From an uncultured Bacteroidales bacterium (GTDB lineage: Bacteria > Bacteroidota > Bacteroidia > Bacteroidales > UBA1715): 64,000 nucleotides of DNA. The stretch is taken from contig CALAUG010000061.1 in NCBI GenBank assembly GCA_937892155.1, forward strand, positions 52,255 through 116,254. The letters are read 5' to 3'. This document shows, piece after piece, positions 9,580 through 17,560 of the stretch. Position 1 is the first letter of the stretch, and each line of letters starts with the position of its first letter. Made by a program: the position numbers and the translations under genes. Below the pieces are notes generated by a model, which was not told the DNA's origin, ran no database searches, and worked only from the letters and a program-made list of their open reading frames with translations.

Positions 9580-11412
9580 ATGTCCGACATTATACATCTA
9601 CTCCCCGATTCCGTTGCAAACCAGATTGCCGCCGGCGAAGTGGTGCAACGCCCAGCTTCTGTGGTAAAAGAATTGGTGGAAAACGCCATAGATGCAAAAG
9701 CAACCGACATCATTATTGCGATAACCGATGCTGGACGAACAGCAATTCAAATTACGGACAATGGTTGTGGAATGTCGGAAACCGATGCAAGAATGGCGTT
9801 TGAGCGACATGCAACGTCAAAAATACAAGAAGCATCGGACATATTTAAAATCCGTTCTATGGGTTTTAGAGGTGAGGCATTAGCATCGATTGCAGCTGTT
9901 TCCCAAACGGAATTGAAAACGCGACGGGAATGCGACGAATTGGGTACGAAAATCTGCATTGCCGGTTCAAAAATTGAGTCACAAGAAAACGATTCCTGTC
10001 CAGTTGGAACAACATTCACGGTAAAAAATCTATTTTTCAACACACCCGCACGCAGAAAATTCCTTAAAGCCAACAAAACCGAATTCAACTACATTCTTGC
10101 GGAAATATATCAAACAGCATTGTCGCATCCACACATAACATTTACGGTGGTTAAAGACGGAGAATTATTTGCAAAATATCCAGCTGGCACGCAGAAGCAA
10201 CGCATCATCAACATTTTTGGCAGATCTATGGAAAAAGGACTGCTCAGTATTGAAGATGATTCAAGTATAGTGAAAATCTCAGGATTCGTCGGCGTACCTG
10301 AAATGTCTAAGAAAACTGGCGCAAATCAATATTTTTTCGTCAACAATCGTTTTTTCCGCCAGAAGAGTTTCCTTGGTGCCGTGATGCGTGCATACGGAAA
10401 TCTTATACAACAAAAGGAGTTTCCGCCCTTTTTCATTTTTCTTGAAATTGACCCAGGCGAAATAGACGTAAACATCCACCCGACCAAGACGGAAATTAAA
10501 TTCTCAGAAGAATTTAATATTTGTCAATTGTTGGAAGCTGCCGTAAAATATTCACTTGGAAAAAACAACATTGTCCCGTCTATTGATTTCAGCGATCCTA
10601 CGGATTACAACGATTTATTTTCTTCAAAAAAAGACGAACCGCTTGTGGCTCCGACCATACGCTACAATCCAGATTATAATCCATTTAAATCAACGTCTGT
10701 CGAGAGTTCCCGTCCAAACACACAAGCGAACACGAGGAATTGGGAAAAACTATTTGAAGAATATCAAGAGAAACACAGTTTTTCTGAAAGGCCTCTCATT
10801 ATTGATTTCACGAAAACTGAGCAAGAATCCAAAACAGAATCCGACGTACAAGTTTCGTTCTGCACGCAATTACAGAAAAAATACATCATTGCCTTTGCAA
10901 ATAACAAATTTTACGCAATTGACATAAAGCGAGCACATTATCGTCTGCTTTACGACAGATTCATTGAAAACCTCACGAATCATCAAACACCAATGCAGAA
11001 AACGTTGTTGCCTGTGCGTATAGAAACAACGGCTGACGAATCGGAAATTCTCAAAGATTTATTGCCACAACTACAAGAAATTGGTTTTGACATCGAAGAA
11101 TTTGGCACAAATTCGTTTGTTGTCAACGGCGCACCTGCCGATGTAAACATTTCTGACATTCAGGAAATCATACAAGATTTCATTTCCAACGTAGAAGAAA
11201 ATGGAACTGCTTTAAAAGATTCTGTTAACGAACGTATTGCACGCAATATCGCAAAATCCGCATCGTTATTTAGAAATCCCGATATGACGGAAGCAGAAAT
11301 GAAAGCATTTGTTTGTCAAATTCTTGCGAACAAATCATTCACGATAACGCCAGAAGGACAAATTGCAACAATAATAATAGAACCAGAAGATTTTATCAAA
11401 AAATTCAACTAA
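9580..11412 (+). CDS. mutL: DNA mismatch repair protein MutL
   Basis: This 610-residue protein has a complete N-terminal GHKL ATPase: ELVENAIDAKAT, DNGCGM, and GFRGEALASIAAVS, followed by VGTTFTVKNLFFNTPAR and the DVNIHPTK loop. A variable linker spans about residues 345-415, and a dimerisation domain follows to the end. It couples MutS mismatch recognition to strand incision. The C-terminal metal motif DQHA(x)2E(x)4E of endonuclease-type MutL is not intact: the corresponding segment reads DIKRAHYRLLYD, starting at Asp448, so Gln-His are lost. It begins an apparently contiguous plus-strand series; the rhomboid gene starts one base after its stop. Confidence 0.95.
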   Translation: MSDIIHLLPDSVANQIAAGEVVQRPASVVKELVENAIDAKATDIIIAITDAGRTAIQITDNGCGMSETDARMAFERHATSKIQEASDIFKIRSMGFRGEALASIAAVSQTELKTRRECDELGTKICIAGSKIESQENDSCPVGTTFTVKNLFFNTPARRKFLKANKTEFNYILAEIYQTALSHPHITFTVVKDGELFAKYPAGTQKQRIINIFGRSMEKGLLSIEDDSSIVKISGFVGVPEMSKKTGANQYFFVNNRFFRQKSFLGAVMRAYGNLIQQKEFPPFFIFLEIDPGEIDVNIHPTKTEIKFSEEFNICQLLEAAVKYSLGKNNIVPSIDFSDPTDYNDLFSSKKDEPLVAPTIRYNPDYNPFKSTSVESSRPNTQANTRNWEKLFEEYQEKHSFSERPLIIDFTKTEQESKTESDVQVSFCTQLQKKYIIAFANNKFYAIDIKRAHYRLLYDRFIENLTNHQTPMQKTLLPVRIETTADESEILKDLLPQLQEIGFDIEEFGTNSFVVNGAPADVNISDIQEIIQDFISNVEENGTALKDSVNERIARNIAKSASLFRNPDMTEAEMKAFVCQILANKSFTITPEGQIATIIIEPEDFIKKFN

Positions 11413-11413
11413 T

Positions 11414-12154
11414 ATGGATTCTTACAGACCTTCAGGATTTTCATTACTTACACCGGTAGTAAAAAACTTATTGCTGCTCAACGTTGCTTGCTTCCTTATC
11501 AGCTGTGTTTTGGAATATATGTTTGGCTACGAAGTTTCCAACGATTTAGGACTACACTACGTAAAATCGCCAAGTTTTAGACCTGTACAGTTTATTAGCT
11601 ACATGTTTATGCACGCCAACATTGAGCATATTTTCTTTAACATGCTGGCTTTATGGATGTTTGGCAATGTACTTGAAGAATTTTGGGGAAGTAAGAAATT
11701 TCTCATTTACTATTTGGCAACCGGCATTGGTGCTGGCATTGTTCAAGTAATTGTTGCATACATACACTTGCAAACATTCACTATTACCGACGAAATGTGG
11801 GATTTAGTAATCACACAAGGTGACGATTTACTCCGTTCCGGGCGAAACTGGGTAGATGACACACTAGGAAGCGTCAATGCAATTGTAAACGGTTCGACAG
11901 TTGGTGCGTCGGGTGCAATTTTCGGTCTTCTAATGGCATTTGGTATACTGTTTCCAAACACCGAAATTTATCTATATTTTGCAATTCCTATCAAAGCTAA
12001 ATGGTTCGTATTAATATATGGACTAATCGAATTATTCAGTGGCATACGCAATTCCGTCGGTGATAATACCGCGCATTTCGCCCATCTTGGTGGAATGATT
12101 TTCGGTTTTATACTCATCAAATATTGGCAAAAACACGGCTCTAGATTTCTATGA
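11414..12154 (+). CDS. Rhomboid family intramembrane serine protease
   Basis: A 246-residue polytopic membrane protein. The catalytic Ser166 lies in GASGAIFGLL and the catalytic His224 in HFAHLGGMIFG; the HANIEHIFFNMLALWMFG segment provides the conserved His and Asn of the second core helix. The length is that of a bare six-helix rhomboid core. An extra roughly 45-residue loop (TDEMWDLVITQGDDLLRSGR and following) precedes the Ser helix. It starts one base after mutL and overlaps the next gene by four bases (ATGA), implying translational coupling. The substrate is unknown. Confidence 0.93.
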   Translation: MDSYRPSGFSLLTPVVKNLLLLNVACFLISCVLEYMFGYEVSNDLGLHYVKSPSFRPVQFISYMFMHANIEHIFFNMLALWMFGNVLEEFWGSKKFLIYYLATGIGAGIVQVIVAYIHLQTFTITDEMWDLVITQGDDLLRSGRNWVDDTLGSVNAIVNGSTVGASGAIFGLLMAFGILFPNTEIYLYFAIPIKAKWFVLIYGLIELFSGIRNSVGDNTAHFAHLGGMIFGFILIKYWQKHGSRFL

Positions 12155-13248
12155 AATTTGTTATTCGCATATTATTCTATATAGTCAACATTATTGCCGT
12201 CATTGCATTACTCTGTTGTTTTGCCACACAGTTCATCAATCCAAACGACACACCGTACTGCGAAATTATCGGACTGGGATTTCCCATTATTTATATCATA
12301 AACATCTTTACCGCAATTGCTTGGTTATTTTCAAAAGAGCACAAACGGTTCTTTCTCGCGTCATTCATTCCGTTGCTGCTTTGCTACCCTATAGTTGCAA
12401 ATTATTATGCAAAAGCCCCAAATGACACGACAAAAGACAGCAAAGAAAGCATCAAGATTGTATCCTACAACGTAATGGGATTCAACTATTTATCATGGAA
12501 GAATAACGATTCCGTAAAAAATGAAGTTTTTCAATACATAAAAAAAGAAAATCCAGACATTGTCTGTTTTCAGGAATTTCATGACGACAAACACGAAAAA
12601 GTAATGGTGATTGACAGTTTAAAGCAACAGTTGAATCTATCTTTCATCCATTACGATGTTACGTTCAGCACAGGTAAAAATCATTTTCAAGGAAATGTAA
12701 TTTGCAGCCGTTACCCTATTGTTGCGACAGGCGAAATGGAATATCAAAAGACTGGCAATACAACTATTTGGGCAGACATTGCCATACACGACGACACAAT
12801 ACGGATATTTAACAATCACTTGGAATCATATCGTCTTTCTAAATCGGACAAAGAAACAATTAACGATTTAGGCAAAGCACAAAATGTGGAAGTTGACGAA
12901 GTTGAACAAGTTTATCACAAATTATTCAAAGCCATTGAAAAAAGGGGTACACAAACGGATGAATTGATATACGCAATACAAAACAGCAAACGACCTATCA
13001 TTTGTTGTGGCGATTTCAATGCGCCGGCTTGTTCATACACCTATCAAGCCATAAGAAAATCTAAAAAATTCAAGGATGCTTTTCTCGAATCTGGTGATGG
13101 CGTTGGCACCACGTTTAACTGGTGGCCACAACTAAGATTGGACTACATCCTATACGATTCCGAGTTTGATAGTTACAATTTTAAACGCGCTGTTTTACAA
13201 GTTTCCGACCACTTTCCTATTTCCTGCGAAATTTCTATTCATAAATAG
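12151..13248 (+). CDS. Membrane-anchored endonuclease/exonuclease/phosphatase (EEP) family protein
   Basis: The N-terminal 85 residues hold two or three hydrophobic segments. The following EEP domain shows SYNVMGFN, FQEFHDD (metal-binding Glu), FNNHLESYR, CGDFNAP (catalytic Asp/Asn) and the closing VSDHFPISCEI with its Asp-His pair. EEP enzymes cleave phosphodiesters in nucleic acids, phospholipids or phosphoinositides; Bacteroidales commonly carry such membrane-tethered forms next to a rhomboid gene. The substrate cannot be assigned. It overlaps the rhomboid stop by four bases. Confidence 0.85.
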   Translation: MKFVIRILFYIVNIIAVIALLCCFATQFINPNDTPYCEIIGLGFPIIYIINIFTAIAWLFSKEHKRFFLASFIPLLLCYPIVANYYAKAPNDTTKDSKESIKIVSYNVMGFNYLSWKNNDSVKNEVFQYIKKENPDIVCFQEFHDDKHEKVMVIDSLKQQLNLSFIHYDVTFSTGKNHFQGNVICSRYPIVATGEMEYQKTGNTTIWADIAIHDDTIRIFNNHLESYRLSKSDKETINDLGKAQNVEVDEVEQVYHKLFKAIEKRGTQTDELIYAIQNSKRPIICCGDFNAPACSYTYQAIRKSKKFKDAFLESGDGVGTTFNWWPQLRLDYILYDSEFDSYNFKRAVLQVSDHFPISCEISIHK

Positions 13249-13285
13249 TTAAAAACAGAAGTAGATTTATCCATCCAAATGGTAA

Positions 13286-13301
13286 TAAATTTGTACATTT
13301 G
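13286..13301 (+). promoter_or_regulatory. Two abutting -7 boxes (TAAATTTG, TACATTTG) upstream of the symporter gene
   Basis: Two perfect TAnnTTTG matches lie back to back (13286-13293 and 13294-13301), 21-28 bases upstream of the ATG at 13322. Either or both could be used, giving start sites eight bases apart. Confidence 0.55.
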
Positions 13302-13321
13302 AAGGATTTATAATAACTACT

Positions 13322-15208
13322 ATGGTTTTACAAGGATTAGACATTGCTGTTATCATTTTATATATTGCGATAATCGTTTTCATTGGAATTTATTTTAAAA
13401 AACAAGCTCAAAAAGACAAATCTGCTTATCTACTTGGAGGCAGAAAAATGCCGTGGTATATGCTCGGTCTTTCCGACGCATCGGGAATGTTCGACATTTC
13501 GGGTACTATGTGGCTTGTCACATTGTTATTTGTATATGGACTAAAAAGTATTTGGATTCCGTGGCTGTGGCCTACTTTCAACCAAATTTTCTTAATGATG
13601 TTCCTTTCTGCCTGGTTACGTCGTTCAAACGTAACGACTGGTGCAGAATGGATACAAACGCGTTTTGGCGACAGTCGAGGAAGTAAAATGTCGCATTGGA
13701 TTGTGGTTTGTTTCGCCTTGCTGATTGGACTTTCAATGCTTTCGTACGGATTTGTAGGACTTGGAAAATTCCTTACGCTTTTCATTCCTTGGGATTGGGT
13801 TTGTTCGGTATTGCACATCTCAACCGATTGTATTCCTGCCATGTACATTCCACACGTATATGGTATTTTCTTTACGCTGTTTGCAACATTCTACACTATT
13901 TTGGGTGGTATGATAAGTATTGTATGGGCCGATGTTGTACAATACTCAATTATGACAATCGCTTCCATTGCAATTGGTATTATTGCAATGTATAACGTAA
14001 GTCCTGAAACTCTTGCCGCTCTTACTCCCGATGGTTGGAATACGCCACTGTTTGGCAACGAATTGGATATTGACTGGACGGGAAAATTACACGAAGTGAA
14101 TCAAAAAATTGCCGAAGATGGCTATTCACTATTCAGTCTGTTCTTCGGATTTATGTTTATGAAAGGAATTTTGGTCAGCTTGGCCGGTCCTGCACCGACA
14201 TACGACATGCAAAAGATTTTGGCAAATAAAACTCCACAAGACGCACTGAAAATGAGCGGATCCGTTTCCGTAATTCTTAATCCAGTACGTTATTTTATGG
14301 TTTCGGGATTCGCAATTCTTGCCATTGCATTCTACGACGATCTGAATCTTTCTGTCAATGGAATAATAGATTTCGAGCAAATTCTTCCCGCCGCAATGGT
14401 AAAATTCCTACCGGCTGGTTTACTTGGTTTGTTGCTTGTTGGTTTACTTGCCGCTTTCATTTCAACATTTGCAGGAACACTTAATGCGACGCAGGCCTAT
14501 ATTTCCAACGACATTTATTTGAAACACATTAATCCGGAAGCAACAGCAACGCAACAAAAACGCATAAACTATATTGTCGGTATTTGTGCAGTGGCATTCA
14601 GCACGATGTTGGGATTTTTGCTTAAAAACATCAACGAAATTCTTCAAATCGTTACTGGCGCATTTTACGCAAGCTACATTGCATCGAACGTGTTGAAATG
14701 GTATTGGTGGCGTTTCAACGGCGAAGGCTATTTCTGGGGAATGCTCACAGGAATTTTGTCGGGCGTTATAATTGGAACCATACAATTAATTGCTCCTGAA
14801 ATCATTACCGACAATTTCAGTTTTATACCTTCAAGTCTCATCGCCTTGTATTTATTCCCTGTAACGCTTGTCATTTCAATAATCGGATGTTTGCTTGGAA
14901 CATTATTGACCGAGCCAACAGAAGAATCAACCTTGAAATCGTTTTACACAAACATTCGCCCGTGGGGATTCTGGAAACCGGTATTACAATTAGTTCAACA
15001 AAATAATCCCGATTTCAAACCAAACACCCGTTTTTGGAAAGATATGGCGAACGTAGCCGTCGGTGTTGTGACACAAACAGCACTTGTTGCTATGCCAATC
15101 TGCCTTATAACCCGTAACTGGTTCTGGTTTGCAATTTCATTGATTATAATTGCCGTTGGTGCAACCACTTTAAAAATTACGTGGTGGAACAAATTGGATG
15201 AAATATAA
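13322..15208 (+). CDS. Sodium:solute symporter (SSS family)
   Basis: A 628-residue membrane protein with 13 or more hydrophobic segments. It has the SSS-family N terminus (YLLGGRKMPWYMLGLSDASG) and the ADVVQYSIM and LLAAFISTFAGTLNATQAYI segments, the latter corresponding to the Na+-binding helix of PutP-like transporters. It should import a small solute with Na+; substrates in the family include proline, pantothenate, sugars and sialic acid, and the sequence does not choose between them. It is preceded by its own promoter boxes. The stop overlaps the next start (TAATG). Confidence 0.88.
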   Translation: MVLQGLDIAVIILYIAIIVFIGIYFKKQAQKDKSAYLLGGRKMPWYMLGLSDASGMFDISGTMWLVTLLFVYGLKSIWIPWLWPTFNQIFLMMFLSAWLRRSNVTTGAEWIQTRFGDSRGSKMSHWIVVCFALLIGLSMLSYGFVGLGKFLTLFIPWDWVCSVLHISTDCIPAMYIPHVYGIFFTLFATFYTILGGMISIVWADVVQYSIMTIASIAIGIIAMYNVSPETLAALTPDGWNTPLFGNELDIDWTGKLHEVNQKIAEDGYSLFSLFFGFMFMKGILVSLAGPAPTYDMQKILANKTPQDALKMSGSVSVILNPVRYFMVSGFAILAIAFYDDLNLSVNGIIDFEQILPAAMVKFLPAGLLGLLLVGLLAAFISTFAGTLNATQAYISNDIYLKHINPEATATQQKRINYIVGICAVAFSTMLGFLLKNINEILQIVTGAFYASYIASNVLKWYWWRFNGEGYFWGMLTGILSGVIIGTIQLIAPEIITDNFSFIPSSLIALYLFPVTLVISIIGCLLGTLLTEPTEESTLKSFYTNIRPWGFWKPVLQLVQQNNPDFKPNTRFWKDMANVAVGVVTQTALVAMPICLITRNWFWFAISLIIIAVGATTLKITWWNKLDEI

Positions 15209-17550
15209 TGACTATGAAAGAGACATTGAAAAAAATCATATCAACAATCTGGAAAGTAATTGCTTCAATTTTCAGATGGTTTTTCGGAATCGGAAAGCCA
15301 ATATATATCAAATTTTTGCGATGGTTTTTATTTTTAATATTTCTCATTATCGCATACATTGCGGCCGTTGAAATTAATTTCTGCAACCTGTTTGGCTATT
15401 CACCATCAATACGTGATTTAAAAAGTCCCAAACAAAGTATCGCTTCTGAAATATACACATCCGACGGTATTTTATTAGGTAAATTTTTCTATGAAAACAG
15501 AACGCCAATAACCTACGAAGACTTGTCAGATACATTGATAAAAACGCTCATCGCAACAGAAGACACCCACTTCTACCAGCATCATGGAATTGATTTCAAA
15601 GCACTTCTACCCGTCATTAAAGATATGCTAAACGGGAATCCTCGTGGCGGCAGTACCATCACCCAACAGTTGGTAAAAAATCTTTTCAAAACACGTAAAC
15701 AAGACCACGGATTCCTCGGCAAAATTCCAGGTGTAAAAATGTTTGTGGTGAAATCAAAAGAATGGATTTCTGCCGTCCGCATAGAAATGAATTTTTCAAA
15801 AGAAGAATTGCTGACGCTTTATTTCAATACCGTTGATTTTGGAAGTAATTCGTATGGTATAAAATCGGCAGCAAAGACATTTTTCAACAAGACTCCCAAA
15901 GAGTTAAATGCTAACGAATGTGCAGTTCTTATTGGAATGTTAAAAGCACCTACAGCATACAGTCCGGTACTAAATCCAGACCGTTCATTAGGTCGCCGAA
16001 ACGTGGTTTTGGGTATAATGAAACGCGACAAAGTCATATCAAACGAAGAATATCAAAGACTTATAAACGAGCCAATTACATTGCAATACAAAGTTGAATC
16101 ACCAATTGAAGGTATTGCAAACTATTTTAGACAAGCCGTTTACAATTATTTAAAACCATGGCTACAAGAAAACGAATTAGACATTTATTCCGATGGATTA
16201 AAAATATATACTACGTTGGATTACAACATGCAATTATATGCAGAAGAAGCAATGCGTGAAAACATGAAACGCGTTCAAAAACAATTTGATGCACATTGGA
16301 AAAATCAGAATCCATGGATTGACGGTGCTAAAAAAGAAATACCCAATTTTATTGAAAATGTAGTAAAGAAGTCGTGGTATTACAATCGTCTAAGCGCAAA
16401 ATTCAATGGTAACAAAGATTCAATTGAATATTACATTAATTTGCAAAAATCTCAAAAACTATTCTCATGGAAAGGAGATATTGATACCGTTTGTAGTTAT
16501 GTAGAAGCCACGAATTATCTAAAACGCCTACTCCATACAGGTATGGTTGCAATTGAACCAGAAACTGGAGCAATCAAAGCTTATGTCGGTGGTATTGATT
16601 TCAATCATTTTAAATACGACAATGTTCGTTCTATGCGTCAACCAGGTTCCTCGTTTAAAGCATTTGTATACACAGCCGCAATGGCACACGGATGGTCACC
16701 ATGCGACAGTCTTGTAGATGCTCCTATAACAATCCGCTATGAGGAAAAAGGAGAACAAAAATCGTGGGTTCCGCGAAATGCAGACAGAACGTACGTCGGC
16801 GGCAATGTCGGATTGAAATATGCATTCGCCCATTCTTTAAACACAATCAGCGTACAATTAACACAAAGACTTGGGGTTGAAACAGTTATAAACCAAGCGC
16901 ACGAAATGGGAATCAAATCTCCACTTGACACCGTACCATCTGTATGTCTGGGATCAAGCGACGTTACCTTATTGGAACTTACCGACGCATATTGTCCATT
17001 GTTAAATGATGGCTATCGCGTTGAACCTATGTTTGTTACACGTATTGAAGACAACAATGGAAATGTGCTAAAAACTTTTGAACCAGAAAAGACTAAAATA
17101 CTAGATTCCGTAACTGTATTTCTAATGCAGCAAATGTTTTTAGCTTCATTATCAGAACCATACGGAACAACCCAAAACTTGTTTAGCTACAAACTATTTT
17201 ACCACGACACTGATTTTGGTGGCAAAACAGGTACGTCGTCGAACTATTCGGATGGTTGGTTTGTTGGTGTTTCCCCTCACCTCGTTGTTGGTTCATGGGT
17301 CGGCGCTGAAGAACGATGTGTTCATTTTAGAACATCAGCATTAGGCGAAGGCGGAAAAACTGCACTGCCAATGTTCGGATTATTTATGGAAAAAGTCATA
17401 AACAATCCAAATTACGAAAAATATCAAGGACGTTTTCCACGCCACATGCGCGGATTACAGGGAAGACCTTATTCTTGCCATACACCTTTCATTCCAAAAA
17501 CAGATTCAACCGCTGTTGATTCTGTCGGACATACCGATGGTGTTGATTAA
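15208..17550 (+). CDS. Penicillin-binding protein 1A (bifunctional peptidoglycan synthase)
   Basis: This 780-residue class A PBP has one N-terminal membrane segment (about residues 30-52). The GT51 glycosyltransferase domain carries ATEDTHFYQHHGID with catalytic Glu at about 117 and GGSTITQQLVKNLF. The transpeptidase domain carries SSFK with active Ser481, SLN in AHSLNTISVQ, and KTGTS near residue 673. It polymerises lipid II and cross-links stem peptides on the periplasmic face. It starts on the last base of the symporter stop (TAATG), and the next gene's ATG follows 10 bases after its end, so it probably shares a transcript with both. Confidence 0.94.
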   Translation: MTMKETLKKIISTIWKVIASIFRWFFGIGKPIYIKFLRWFLFLIFLIIAYIAAVEINFCNLFGYSPSIRDLKSPKQSIASEIYTSDGILLGKFFYENRTPITYEDLSDTLIKTLIATEDTHFYQHHGIDFKALLPVIKDMLNGNPRGGSTITQQLVKNLFKTRKQDHGFLGKIPGVKMFVVKSKEWISAVRIEMNFSKEELLTLYFNTVDFGSNSYGIKSAAKTFFNKTPKELNANECAVLIGMLKAPTAYSPVLNPDRSLGRRNVVLGIMKRDKVISNEEYQRLINEPITLQYKVESPIEGIANYFRQAVYNYLKPWLQENELDIYSDGLKIYTTLDYNMQLYAEEAMRENMKRVQKQFDAHWKNQNPWIDGAKKEIPNFIENVVKKSWYYNRLSAKFNGNKDSIEYYINLQKSQKLFSWKGDIDTVCSYVEATNYLKRLLHTGMVAIEPETGAIKAYVGGIDFNHFKYDNVRSMRQPGSSFKAFVYTAAMAHGWSPCDSLVDAPITIRYEEKGEQKSWVPRNADRTYVGGNVGLKYAFAHSLNTISVQLTQRLGVETVINQAHEMGIKSPLDTVPSVCLGSSDVTLLELTDAYCPLLNDGYRVEPMFVTRIEDNNGNVLKTFEPEKTKILDSVTVFLMQQMFLASLSEPYGTTQNLFSYKLFYHDTDFGGKTGTSSNYSDGWFVGVSPHLVVGSWVGAEERCVHFRTSALGEGGKTALPMFGLFMEKVINNPNYEKYQGRFPRHMRGLQGRPYSCHTPFIPKTDSTAVDSVGHTDGVD

Positions 17551-17560
17551 ACTTGTGTTG

